From: an uncultured Paracoccaceae bacterium
GTDB taxonomy: Bacteria; Pseudomonadota; Alphaproteobacteria; Rhodobacterales; Rhodobacteraceae
Length of the DNA: 64,000 bases
Assembly (NCBI GenBank): GCA_951812305.1
Contig: CATOSB010000002.1
Location: forward strand, 1 to 64,000
Direction: 5' to 3'
The first letter of the stretch is position 1; every line of letters starts with the position of its first letter. Both the position numbers and the translations under genes were made by a program. Of the stretch, positions 27,335 through 35,489 are shown piece after piece. Under the pieces are notes generated by a model that saw nothing but the letters and a program-made list of their open reading frames with translations, searched no databases and had not been told where the DNA came from.

Positions 27335-27932
27335 CATCGAAGAACGGCGATCCAAACCAGCGGATGATTTGATTACTCATCTGATTGCCGCGGAGGAGGA
27401 CGGCCAGAAACTGACATCGGATGAGCTGATTTCAACCTGCATTCTGCTATTGAACGCCGGTCACGAGGCGACGGTTCACACGATTGGCAACGGCGCGAAG
27501 ATTATGCTGGAACACGGGTTCAAACCCAGTTGGATGGTCGAACAGCGTGCGGAAGCGACGATTGAGGAGGTCATGCGTTACGATCCACCGCTCCACCTAT
27601 TCACACGCTACGTTTACGAGGATGTCACGCTCATGGGTTACAACTTTCGACGCGGTGATGAGGTTGGATGTTTGCTGGCGTCTGCGGCGCACGATCCGAC
27701 CCAATACGATAATCCGGGCGTATTCGATCCCGCGCGCGACCTACAACCCCACCTGTCACTAGGTGCTGGATTGCATTTTTGCGTTGGCGCACCGCTTGCG
27801 CGGTTGGAAATGCGGATCGCCTTCCAAACGCTTTTTGGCCGACTTCCGAATTTACGCATAGTGGCACAGCCGAAATACGCAAATCTTTATCATTTTCATG
27901 GGCTTGAACGGCTGATGGTGGCAGATGGTTAA
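27335..27932 (+). pseudogene. Cytochrome P450, 3' part (split by IS630 element)
   Basis: Codes for the C-terminal P450 half, starting with IEERRSKPADDLITHLIA. It has the I-helix oxygen-binding motif LLLNAGHEATVHT, the K-helix ExxR (EEVMRYDPP, where the family has E-x-x-R), and the heme-cysteine loop LGAGLHFCVGAPLARLEM. No start codon suits independent translation. It joins in frame with 24808-25397 after removal of the element and one TA. Heme binding would need both halves, so the gene is inactive as it stands. Confidence 0.88.
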
Positions 27933-27935
27933 TAT

Positions 27936-28397
27936 TCAGACCGGCAACTCGGTCGTGAACTTGATTTCTTCCATCGAGAGAAGCGCAGTGACGTTATATA
28001 TCTTCACCTCAGAAATCAGCGCCTGGTAAAATTCATCATAGGCGCGCGCGTTTTCGACGCGGACTTTCAGAATATAATCGATATCGCCGGCCAGACGATG
28101 CGCTTCCATCACTTCCGGGCGGGCGCGCAGCGCGCGAAGAAATGCATTTTGCCAATCTGCCTCATGCTCAGACGTACGGATCAAAACAAAGAAGCAGGCT
28201 TCCAGACCAAGCGCATCGGGATCCAGGATAACCGTCTGTTTTCCAATAATTCCACGCTGGCGCATTTTGCGAATGCGATTCCATACCGGGGTCTTTGAGG
28301 ATCCGACTTCCTTGGCTATTTCATCCAGAGATCGGGAGGCGTCGCTTTGCAAAGTCGCAAGGATTTTCCGATCCAGTTCATCTATGCGAACAGCCAT
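27936..28397 (-). CDS. Lrp/AsnC-family transcriptional regulator
   Basis: 153 aa. Winged-helix DNA-binding domain MAVRIDELDRKILATLQSDA with recognition segment KEVGSSKTPVWNRIRKMRQRGII, then a RAM effector-binding domain (FVLIRTSEHEADWQNAFLRALRARPEVMEAHRLAGDIDYILKVRV in the usual order). It is divergent from the sulfate-reduction operon starting 140 bp away and convergent with the P450. This suggests it may control sulfur or cysteine metabolism genes (CysI upstream), as related Lrp proteins do; that link is inferred from position. Confidence 0.88.
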   Translation of the reverse strand: MAVRIDELDRKILATLQSDASRSLDEIAKEVGSSKTPVWNRIRKMRQRGIIGKQTVILDPDALGLEACFFVLIRTSEHEADWQNAFLRALRARPEVMEAHRLAGDIDYILKVRVENARAYDEFYQALISEVKIYNVTALLSMEEIKFTTELPV

Positions 28398-28536
28398 TCC
28401 ACCATTTTCCTAATTTAGTATATCAAGTCCCGCTTGCACCCAAATTTGGAACAAATGTTCTTATTTGTCCACAGGTATGGCTCAGCTATAGAATTATTTC
28501 CTATATTGAGCGGGAAACTTCGTCGAGGAGCCCGCA

Positions 28537-28845
28537 ATGTCAAAACCGTTCAGCCCAAAGGTCGTCACAGGCAACGCGCTGTTAGAGGGCGACGTTGTCT
28601 ATCTGACAAGTGAAGATACATGGACCCGGCAATTGCGCGATGCCGAACTTCTGGAAACACCCGATCGCGCCGAACAACGGCTATTGGATGCTGAAATGCG
28701 GCCACTGGAAGTTGTCGGAGTATATCTGGCGGATGCTTCGCGGTCTGGGGGCGGCCCAACGCCCACTCATTTCCGGGAAACTTTCCGCGCAACCGGGCCC
28801 TCAAACTATCACCACGGCAAGCAGGAAGCGTTTGATCATGTATAA
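28537..28845 (+). CDS. DUF2849-domain protein of the sulfite reductase operon
   Basis: 102 aa from MSKPFSPKVVTGNALLEGDV. GDVVYLTSEDTW and the internal VVGVYLADA are typical of the DUF2849 family, which is repeatedly found directly before cysI-type genes in Rhodobacterales. The function is unknown; an accessory role in siroheme enzyme maturation or assimilation is plausible from context only. Its last 8 nt overlap the start of the reductase gene. Confidence 0.82.
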   Translation: MSKPFSPKVVTGNALLEGDVVYLTSEDTWTRQLRDAELLETPDRAEQRLLDAEMRPLEVVGVYLADASRSGGGPTPTHFRETFRATGPSNYHHGKQEAFDHV

Positions 28846-30502
28846 ATACAATGAGTTCGACGAGGCTTTCGTCCGTGAACGCGTCGCCCAATTCCGCGGT
28901 CAAGTGGAACGCCGGGTTAACGGCTCTCTGACCGAGGATGAGTTCAAGCCGCTGCGCCTTATGAATGGTCTGTACTTACAGTTACATGCTTACATGCTGC
29001 GCGTGGCAATCCCTTATGGAACTCTGAACCCAAATCAGATGCGTCAATTGGCAATGATCGCCGATCGCTGGGATCGTGGTTACGGGCATTTCACTACGCG
29101 CCAAAACATCCAGTATAACTGGCCAAAGCTGAACGACGTGCCCGACATTCTGGATGCACTGGCTGACGTCGAAATGCACGCCATTCAGACTTCTGGCAAT
29201 ACGATCCGCAACGTCACCAGCGATCATTTCGCCGGAGCCGCCGCAGATGAAATCGAGGATCCAAGGCCCTATGCGGAACTCTTGCGCCAATGGTCCACCG
29301 ATCACCCTGAATTCCAGTTTCTCCCACGCAAGTTTAAAATCGCGATAACCGGCAGCCCAAACGACCGCGCCGTGACCAAGGCCCATGACATTGGTCTGAG
29401 AATGGTTTCCAGTGACGGTGAGGCCGGGTTTGAAGTTATCGTTGGCGGTGGGCTTGGCCGGACTCCAATGATCGGCAAGGTGATCCGTGAATTTCTGCCC
29501 GTTGCTGATCTGTTGCCGTATGTCGAAGCCATCGTCAGCGTCTACAACCTGCTTGGGCGGCGCGACAATAAATACAAAGCCCGCATCAAGATCACCGTTC
29601 ACGAAAACGGGTTAGAAAAGGTGCGCGATCTGGTCGAGTCGCGCTTTGAGGAATTGCGCGCGAAGTTTGACGGTGTTGATCAGGAATTGCTGGCGGAAAT
29701 ACGATCGCAATTTGCGCCGTCGCAATTGCCTGCGACCTCAAGTGGCGGTTTTGAGACAACCCAAATAACCGATCCGGTTTTTCGCGCGTGGGTCGATAGT
29801 AATGTGGCTGCCCACCGGAATTCCAATTACGGGATCGTCACCGTCTCTTTGAAAGCGCATGGGCAAACGCCGGGCGACGCGACGTCCGATCAGATGCGCG
29901 TTATGGCCGATCTGGCCGAAGAATTCGGTGCCAGCGAGTTGCGTATCAGCCATGAGCAAAATGTCATCCTGCCCCATGTTGCAAAAGCCGATCTGGCCGC
30001 CGTCCATGCGCGCCTTCGCGACGCGGGACTTGCAACCGCAAATGTTGGCCTGATCTCTGACATCATCGCCTGCCCGGGCATGGATTATTGCTCACTCGCG
30101 ACCGCGCGTTCGATTCCGGTTGCACAGGAAATCGCCACCCATTTTGATGCTTTGAAGCTGGAGCACGACATCGGCCCGCTCAAGATCAAGATCTCCGGTT
30201 GCATCAATGCCTGCGGACATCACCATGTCGGACATATCGGAATTCTTGGCCTTGATCGTGCAGGTGTCGAAAACTATCAGATCACGCTTGGCGGCGATGG
30301 GACCGAAGACGCGGTAATCGGCACCCGGACGGGCCCTGGATTCGCATACGACCAGATCGTACCCGCAATTGAGCGGATCATACTGGCGTATCTGGAAATG
30401 CGCGAAACGCCCGACGAAACGTTCCTGGAAACCTATAGGCGCCTTGGAATATCACCCTTCAAATACGCGCTTTATGGCGAGGAGAAAGCCCGTGCCGCTT
30501 GA
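28838..30502 (+). CDS. cysI: Nitrite/sulfite reductase, siroheme-containing (CysI-like)
   Basis: 554 aa. It has the tandem ferredoxin-like and siroheme/[4Fe-4S] halves of the family. Visible are GYGHFTTRQNIQYNW with the siroheme-contacting Arg, TSGNTIRNVTSDHFAG, and the C-terminal cluster ligands in ACPGMDYCSLA and KISGCINACGHHHVGHIG (Cys-x5-Cys and Cys-x3-Cys). The product should reduce sulfite to sulfide in cysteine synthesis, given cysH directly downstream; a nitrite role is less likely. ATG 28838 overlaps the DUF2849 stop, and cysH starts inside its last codons. Confidence 0.9.
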   Translation: MYKYNEFDEAFVRERVAQFRGQVERRVNGSLTEDEFKPLRLMNGLYLQLHAYMLRVAIPYGTLNPNQMRQLAMIADRWDRGYGHFTTRQNIQYNWPKLNDVPDILDALADVEMHAIQTSGNTIRNVTSDHFAGAAADEIEDPRPYAELLRQWSTDHPEFQFLPRKFKIAITGSPNDRAVTKAHDIGLRMVSSDGEAGFEVIVGGGLGRTPMIGKVIREFLPVADLLPYVEAIVSVYNLLGRRDNKYKARIKITVHENGLEKVRDLVESRFEELRAKFDGVDQELLAEIRSQFAPSQLPATSSGGFETTQITDPVFRAWVDSNVAAHRNSNYGIVTVSLKAHGQTPGDATSDQMRVMADLAEEFGASELRISHEQNVILPHVAKADLAAVHARLRDAGLATANVGLISDIIACPGMDYCSLATARSIPVAQEIATHFDALKLEHDIGPLKIKISGCINACGHHHVGHIGILGLDRAGVENYQITLGGDGTEDAVIGTRTGPGFAYDQIVPAIERIILAYLEMRETPDETFLETYRRLGISPFKYALYGEEKARAA

Positions 30503-31229
30503 TTTGCAAAACTCTCCACTTGCAGGCAAAGTCACCGACTGGAACGCCCAAGCCGAGGGCCTGCATCCCGTGGAAATCGTACGTCTCATACTCACGGAAC
30601 CGTCTTTGGGTCGGATGGCCGCTGTCAGTTCGTTTGGTGCGGAATCCGTCGTATTGCTGCATATGATCGCGCAAGTTGCGCCGGGATTGCCGATCTTGTT
30701 TTTGGACACTGGGAAACTTTTCCCCGAGACACTCGACTACAAGCAAAGCGTTACAGACACACTTGGCCTGATGGACGTTCGCACCATCCGGCCGGACCGC
30801 GAAGAGCTTTTCGCAAGAGATCCTGATGGCATTTTGCACATCATGAACCCCGATGCCTGCTGTGCATTGCGCAAGGTCGAGCCATTGCAAAATGCGCTGT
30901 CGGAATTTGGCGGTTGGCTGACCGGTCGCAAACGGTATCAAGGCGGATCACGCAGCAATCTCGCAGTGTTCGAAATTGAAAACGCGAGCGGGCGATTGAA
31001 GGTGAACCCGCTTGCGGCTTGGGATCGCGATCAAATTGAACATTACATCGCCAAGCACCACTTGCCCCGGCACCCGCTGGCGGGCCGCAACATGCCGTCG
31101 CTGGGGTGCTTGCCCTGCACCAGTCAAATCGCGGAAGGCGAGGACATTCGCGCAGGTCGATGGCGTGGGGAACTCAAGGTTGAATGCGGCATCCACTTTG
31201 AAAACGGCCAGGCAGTTCGGGCCAGCTGA
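30492..31229 (+). CDS. cysH: Adenylyl-sulfate (APS) reductase, assimilatory
   Basis: 245 aa from GTG 30492, overlapping the reductase gene by 11 nt. It has the PAPS/APS reductase P-loop-like start (AAVSSFGAESVVLLHM) and FLDTGKLFPETLDY. It also has both cysteine pairs of the [4Fe-4S] APS-reductase type (DACCALRKVEPL and LGCLPCTSQI) and a C-terminal ECGIH with the redox Cys. The four-cysteine set argues for APS rather than PAPS as substrate. It produces sulfite for the adjacent CysI-like enzyme. Confidence 0.92.
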   Translation: MPLDLQNSPLAGKVTDWNAQAEGLHPVEIVRLILTEPSLGRMAAVSSFGAESVVLLHMIAQVAPGLPILFLDTGKLFPETLDYKQSVTDTLGLMDVRTIRPDREELFARDPDGILHIMNPDACCALRKVEPLQNALSEFGGWLTGRKRYQGGSRSNLAVFEIENASGRLKVNPLAAWDRDQIEHYIAKHHLPRHPLAGRNMPSLGCLPCTSQIAEGEDIRAGRWRGELKVECGIHFENGQAVRAS

Positions 31230-31253
31230 CCCATGATATCCGAGGATCACAAT

Positions 31254-31643
31254 ATGACAGACGCCAAGCAAGTCATCGTTCGCGACAGCGGGTTTTCCGA
31301 TGACAATTGGAGCGGTGAAACCATCGACCTTCCCGCGGATAGCGACCCGGACACGCTCGTTCAATTCGTGGACAGCTCTGCAATGATCAGGATCGCTTTC
31401 GACAGCTTTGCGGACGGGCGCGGGTTCACGCTGGCACGTCGCCTTCGATTGGCCGGGTTTCAGGGTCGCTTGCGCGCCCAGGGCCACGTTATTGCCGACC
31501 AATACACGATGGCACGGCGGTCTGGCTTTGATGAGGTCGAGATCAGCGGTGAACTTGCAAAACGTCAACCCGAAGACCAGTGGCTTCGTCGCGCTGGCTG
31601 GCAATCGCATGATTATCAGTTTCGGCTGCGACATCGCGCCTGA
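31254..31643 (+). CDS. DUF934-family protein (sulfur assimilation operon)
   Basis: 129 aa from MTDAKQVIVRDSGFSDDNW (ATG 31254, GAGG upstream). The C-terminal two thirds carry the DUF934 pattern: FADGRGFTLARRLRLAGFQG, RAQGHVIADQYTMARRSGFDEVEI and a final RAGWQSHDYQFR. The family is tied to cysI/cysH operons in alpha- and betaproteobacteria; the exact role is unsettled. It lies between cysH and a ferredoxin-NADP reductase gene with short gaps, so it is very likely part of the same operon. Confidence 0.88.
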   Translation: MTDAKQVIVRDSGFSDDNWSGETIDLPADSDPDTLVQFVDSSAMIRIAFDSFADGRGFTLARRLRLAGFQGRLRAQGHVIADQYTMARRSGFDEVEISGELAKRQPEDQWLRRAGWQSHDYQFRLRHRA

Positions 31644-31700
31644 CTGTCATTTGCATACAAACGAGATAGAGAGGCGGTGCATTCACGCGCCGGACGAGTT

Positions 31701-32549
31701 ATGACGCTGGAAATGAATATCCAAGAGCAAAATGCCAAACCCGTGCCGGTTCTGCCCGATGCGCAGACGGTTACCGAGGTGCAGCACTATACTGACCGGC
31801 TGTTTCGATTTCGCGTGACCCGCCCGGCTTCATTGCGCTTTCGCTCTGGGGAATTCGTGATGATCGGGCTTATGGGTGACCCTGACCCGAAGACAGGCAG
31901 ACAAAAACCGCTGCTGCGAGCCTATTCCATCGCGTCCCCGGCTTGGGATGACGAATTGGAATTCTATTCGATCAAGGTCCAGGATGGTCCGCTGACGTCC
32001 AAACTTCAGCACATCAAACCCGGCGATCAGATCATACTGCGTCCGAAACCCGTTGGCACGCTTGTGCATGACGCCTTGTTGCCAGGAAAAAGGCTTTGGC
32101 TGTTCTCCACAGGAACGGGGTTTGCCCCATTCGCATCCCTGCTGCGCGAACCGCAGACGTTCGAGGATTACGATCAGGTGATCGTCACTCATACATGCCG
32201 TGATGTCGCTGAACTGACCTATAGCCGCGAGTTGATCGATAGCATTCAGCAGGATGAACTGTTGGCGGAGTTGATGGGCGAGGGCTTTGCAGACAAACTG
32301 ACCTATTATCCAACGACGACCCGGGAAGAGAGCCCAAAGATGGGTCGCATCACCGAGTTGCTGAGAAACGGTTCTTTGTTCAGTGAACTTGGGATTGAGG
32401 GGATCAGCCCCGATACCGACCGCGCGATGGTTTGCGGGTCAATGGGCCTCAATACGGATATGAAAGAAATCCTTGAAGGTTTCGGCCTGCGCGAAGGCGC
32501 AAATTCCGACCCCGCCGAATATGTTGTGGAAAAAGCATTCGTCGGCTGA
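31701..32549 (+). CDS. fpr: Ferredoxin--NADP+ reductase
   Basis: 282 aa. FAD-binding domain with LLRAYSIASPAWDDELEFYS (RxYS motif) and a flavin-phosphate loop. The NADP domain has LWLFSTGTGFAPFASLLRE and the C-terminal MVCGSMGLNTDMKEIL. The C-terminal end (EYVVEKAFVG) matches bacterial Fpr enzymes. In this operon it would supply electrons, probably through ferredoxin, to the siroheme reductase. Several ATGs are possible; 31701 is chosen, and 31713 is also feasible. A strong hairpin follows about 30 bp after the stop. Confidence 0.92.
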   Translation: MTLEMNIQEQNAKPVPVLPDAQTVTEVQHYTDRLFRFRVTRPASLRFRSGEFVMIGLMGDPDPKTGRQKPLLRAYSIASPAWDDELEFYSIKVQDGPLTSKLQHIKPGDQIILRPKPVGTLVHDALLPGKRLWLFSTGTGFAPFASLLREPQTFEDYDQVIVTHTCRDVAELTYSRELIDSIQQDELLAELMGEGFADKLTYYPTTTREESPKMGRITELLRNGSLFSELGIEGISPDTDRAMVCGSMGLNTDMKEILEGFGLREGANSDPAEYVVEKAFVG

Positions 32550-32578
32550 CAATGAAAGCCTCGAAATTACCAACGATT

Positions 32579-32607
32579 GCGGCGGCGCGCTTACAACGCG
32601 CCGCCGC
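32579..32607 (+). terminator. GC-rich hairpin after the sulfur operon
   Basis: GCGGCGGCGCG (32579-32589) pairs perfectly with CGCGCCGCCGC (32597-32607) over a 7-nt loop, followed by ATTT. It lies 29 bp after the fpr stop and before the convergent low-complexity gene, so it may serve both. Confidence 0.75.
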
Positions 32608-32648
32608 ATTTGGATTGCAGGACCAAACATTCTGTTCGGTCGGCTAGA

Positions 32649-33467
32649 CTACAGCCCCAAGGCTTCCCTGGCGCTTTCGAGCGCCGTTTTAAGCAGTTCC
32701 GGATCGTCCTTTGCCTCCTCGATAGCCGCTTTGACGGCGGTCTTCTGAACAGGGCCAAGTTCGGAATTGTCGATGAATTCCATCGCTTTATCCAGATCGA
32801 ACCCGGCGACAGAGAACAGCTCTGCAGGATCGGATTCTGCCATCTCTTCTTCCGCTGCCGTGCCAGAGGTTGCTTCACCTTCGGATGAATTCGAAGCGCT
32901 GGTTTCTTCGGCGCCACCGGATGAGTTTGTGGTGCCGGTCTCGGCGGTGGCGGCATTTCCACCCGTCTCTCCGGCGGTATTCGCAACGTTTTCGGCTGCT
33001 GTGTTGGCTGTGCCGCTGACAGTTTCGGCGGCTCCTTCAGCGGCGTTGCCGGCAACTTCGGAAACACCTTCTGCGACGGCGCCGACGTTTTCTGCCACGC
33101 CTTCAACAGCTCCTGTGACGGCGCTCGTCGCTTCCTCCACCACGCCTTCGGCGGTTTCAGTCACAGCCTCGGTTGCGCCTTCAACTACGTCTGTCGCTTC
33201 TTCCGTGACGTCTTCAACCGCTTCGTTGACCGCTTCGGTAACGTCTTCAACCGCTTCCTCTACCGCATCGCCTGTATCTTCGGCGATTTCTTCGACAGCT
33301 TCAGTTGTTTCCTCCGCAGTTTCCTCTGCTTCATTCACTTCGGGAGTGGTTTCTGTTGCTTCGGCTTCCTCTGTCGGAGCCGTCGCGTCGTTCTGATTCT
33401 GGAACCAGGCATATCCGCCGACCCCCAGCACCACCACGATCACACCCAATATCAAGCCTCGGTTCAT
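32649..33467 (-). CDS. Membrane-anchored acidic low-complexity repeat protein
   Basis: 272 aa. One N-terminal anchor helix (LILGVIVVVLGVGGYAWF) is followed by about 180 residues made almost only of Glu, Ala, Val, Thr, Asp and Gly. The pattern is a quasi-periodic EAVEDVTEAVNEAV/GVAENVGAVAEGV type, turning from acidic to Gly/Ala/Asn-rich. The C-terminal 60 residues are an ordinary helical domain (FDLDKAMEFIDNSELGP ... ALESAREALGL). It may project from the inner membrane into the periplasm, or be a coiled amphipathic filament. No family is recognised. The reverse strand is also open because of the repeat composition, but it lacks sensible features. Confidence 0.7.
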   Translation of the reverse strand: MNRGLILGVIVVVLGVGGYAWFQNQNDATAPTEEAEATETTPEVNEAEETAEETTEAVEEIAEDTGDAVEEAVEDVTEAVNEAVEDVTEEATDVVEGATEAVTETAEGVVEEATSAVTGAVEGVAENVGAVAEGVSEVAGNAAEGAAETVSGTANTAAENVANTAGETGGNAATAETGTTNSSGGAEETSASNSSEGEATSGTAAEEEMAESDPAELFSVAGFDLDKAMEFIDNSELGPVQKTAVKAAIEEAKDDPELLKTALESAREALGL

Positions 33468-33678
33468 CTGACTTCTCCAATCTGAATTTCAGGGTCCATT
33501 TTGCGCTTGCAGCACGTCGCCCTTTGCAATTGCAGCATCATCATGGAACATTGTGGACTGCAAGGTGCAATCAAGGGGACCGTTCCCCGTTGATCTGCCA
33601 AAAAGACGGTTGAATCGCCCTGCCCGCACCCCTATCCTAAGGGCCTGAATTTCCAGTCACCATCAAAGGACAACCGCC

Positions 33679-34221
33679 ATAGCCCGCAGACCGCACAACG
33701 CCCCGCCTCAACGCGACACAGGACCACGCGTAAATGATAGAATAAGGGCGCCAGAGATACGACTGATCGGGGCCGAGGGTGAGAATGTCGGCGTTGTTTC
33801 GCCAGCACGTGGGATGGTTCTTGCCGAAGAGGCAGGATTGGACCTTGTTGAAATCTCACCAAATGCGTCACCTCCGGTCTGCAAGATCATGGATTTCGGC
33901 AAGTACAAGTACGAAACCCAGAAACGCGAATCCGAAGCCCGCAAAAAGCAGAAGATCATAGAGGTCAAAGAGGTCAAGTTCCGCCCCAACACCGATGTAC
34001 ATGACTATGACGTCAAGATGCGCAATGTGTTCCGGTTTCTTGAAAACGGCGACAAGGTGAAGATCACGATGCGTTTCCGTGGGCGCGAAATGGCCCACCA
34101 GGACCTTGGCCGTCAACTTCTGGAACGAGTGGCCGACGATGTCGAGGAACTTGGCAAGGTCGAGAACATGCCCAAGATGGAAGGCCGCCAAATGGTCATG
34201 ATGATCGGCCCGGCAAAGTAA
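33679..34221 (+). CDS. infC: Translation initiation factor IF-3 with non-standard start codon
   Basis: 180 aa if started at ATA 33679 ([20 protein letters not shown]). The N-terminal IF-3 domain has [20 protein letters not shown] and [20 protein letters not shown]. After the lysine-rich linker ([11 protein letters not shown]) comes the C-terminal domain with [16 protein letters not shown] and [11 protein letters not shown]. No ATG, GTG or TTG lies in frame before conserved sequence. An in-frame TGA at 33646-33648 bounds the frame. ATA 33679 has AAAGGA 8 nt upstream; ATT 33649, with AAGGG before it, is the alternative. A rare start codon is the known way IF-3 controls its own synthesis. Confidence 0.93.
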   Translation: MARRPHNAPPQRDTGPRVNDRIRAPEIRLIGAEGENVGVVSPARGMVLAEEAGLDLVEISPNASPPVCKIMDFGKYKYETQKRESEARKKQKIIEVKEVKFRPNTDVHDYDVKMRNVFRFLENGDKVKITMRFRGREMAHQDLGRQLLERVADDVEELGKVENMPKMEGRQMVMMIGPAK

Positions 34222-34902
34222 GTGGCACGGCCGACCACAGGCCATACCGCCAAGTTCACCCCGGGAAATGTCGAAAGCGCGCCTGACGGGCGCCTTTTCA
34301 GCAATGTTTTCGACCGAAACGCACCGCCTATTGTTGAGGCGCTGACTCCATGGATCGGAGATTGCACCGGCAACGTTCTGGAAATCGGCTGTGGAACCGG
34401 GCAGCACGCGGCGGCCATGCAACTGGCATTTTCAAAACTGACCTGGATTGCGAGCGACCCATTTGAGTTGCACCGGGCATCAACGAATGCCTGGCGCGAA
34501 TTTCACGGTCTGTCTGAGCGGCCGGCGCTGAACCTGGATGCTGCCGGCGACTGGGCAAGTCACGTACATAATCTGACGCCCCTGGACGCCATCATTTCAG
34601 TTAACGTCATCCATATCGCCCCTTGGGCCGTTACCGAGGGCATTTTTTGCGGTGCCGCACGCACCCTGTCAAACGACGGTCTGGCGATCTTTTACGGCCC
34701 ATTCATGCGGGACGGCGAGCACATTGGCGACGGAAACGCCGCATTTGATCGTGGATTGCGGGCCGAAAATTCGCAATGGGGCCTTCGCGACATTCGAGAT
34801 TTGGAGAACCTGGGAAATCAATCTGGGTTGAGGTTAGAGAAAGTTCAGACAATGCCGGCGAATAACCGGATGATATTCCTTAGAAAAACGAATCCCGAAT
34901 AA
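34222..34902 (+). CDS. DUF938-family SAM-dependent methyltransferase
   Basis: 226 aa, GTG start at 34222 directly after the infC stop. The SAM-binding motif I is NVLEIGCGTGQHAA, with an acidic motif II region (WIASDPFE) and motif IV (DAIISVNVIHIAPW). FYGPFMRDGEHIGDGNAAFDRGL is typical of the DUF938 family. Substrate unknown. The zero-gap arrangement suggests co-transcription with infC. Confidence 0.85.
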   Translation: MARPTTGHTAKFTPGNVESAPDGRLFSNVFDRNAPPIVEALTPWIGDCTGNVLEIGCGTGQHAAAMQLAFSKLTWIASDPFELHRASTNAWREFHGLSERPALNLDAAGDWASHVHNLTPLDAIISVNVIHIAPWAVTEGIFCGAARTLSNDGLAIFYGPFMRDGEHIGDGNAAFDRGLRAENSQWGLRDIRDLENLGNQSGLRLEKVQTMPANNRMIFLRKTNPE

Positions 34903-34966
34903 ACTTCTTTTCATTTAACCAACATGTTATATAACCTGAATACGAGGCAAGAATCAGGAGAAAGCA

Positions 34967-35344
34967 ATGATTCCCGAAACGCTCAATTGGTTGGCCGTGA
35001 TTGTCGGTACGATTGTCGCCTTTTTGGCCGGATGGATTTGGTATGGAAAGTTGTTCCGTGAAGCGTGGATGGTTGGCAGCCGCCTGACAGAAGCGGACGG
35101 TCAGGAAATGCCAAAGCTTGCTATGATCGCGCAGGTCGTGGGTCTGTTCTTGTTGTCGCTGGTTGTTGGAATTACGGCGACGACGGATGCCCTGTTCACC
35201 GCAATATTCGCAATCCTCGCGACGGCTGTTCTCGTAGCATCTGGCCACCTGTTTTCCAAGAAATCCACGACCGCCGTCATGATAGACGCCGGTTATATCG
35301 TCGTAGCTGGAATTATCATGATTATTTGTCAGGGAATCTTCTGA
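34967..35344 (+). CDS. DUF1761-family small membrane protein
   Basis: 125 aa with four predicted membrane helices: LNWLAVIVGTIVAFLAGWIW, MIAQVVGLFLLSLVVGITA, LFTAIFAILATAVLVASGHL and AGYIVVAGIIMIICQGIF. WIWYGKLFREAWM is the usual conserved stretch of the DUF1761 family. Function unknown. Its last base overlaps the ATG of the DUF899 gene, so the two were probably expressed together before the transposon insertion. Confidence 0.8.
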   Translation: MIPETLNWLAVIVGTIVAFLAGWIWYGKLFREAWMVGSRLTEADGQEMPKLAMIAQVVGLFLLSLVVGITATTDALFTAIFAILATAVLVASGHLFSKKSTTAVMIDAGYIVVAGIIMIICQGIF

Positions 35345-35489
35345 TGCACGCCATTGCCACCGATCGCGCTGAATGGGTCAAGGCAAGGTTGGCACATCTG
35401 GACAAGGAAAAAGAGTTCACAAGGGCACGCGATGAACTCGCCGCCGCACGCCGTAAATTGCCAAAATTGCTGGTGAACAAAGAATACAA
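35344..35489 (+). pseudogene. DUF899 thioredoxin-fold gene, 5' part
   Basis: Codes for MHAIATDRAEWVKARLAHLD and onward to LLVNKEYK, the N-terminal start of a DUF899 protein. The coding sequence is interrupted at 35489 by the left end of IS66 copy C, whose GTAAC gives an immediate TAA. Joining 35344-35489 to 45381-45948 restores an uninterrupted 237-aa frame, so the 9.9-kb insertion is the only lesion. The 8 bp before the junction, GAATACAA, are duplicated at 45373-45380. Confidence 0.9.
35482..35489. repeat. Target-site duplication, left (GAATACAA)
   Basis: Exactly repeated at 45373-45380, on the far side of the whole IS66-flanked structure. It marks the original insertion point in the DUF899 gene. 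Confidence 0.92.

Noticed and set aside
31830..32192. 120-aa minus-strand frame within fpr
   Set aside because: Antisense shadow of a well-supported gene, with no recognisable features.
32767..33396. 209-aa plus-strand frame opposite the acidic repeat protein
   Set aside because: A Ser/Val/Ala-rich shadow caused by repeat composition; the minus frame has a start with membrane anchor and a folded C-terminal domain.
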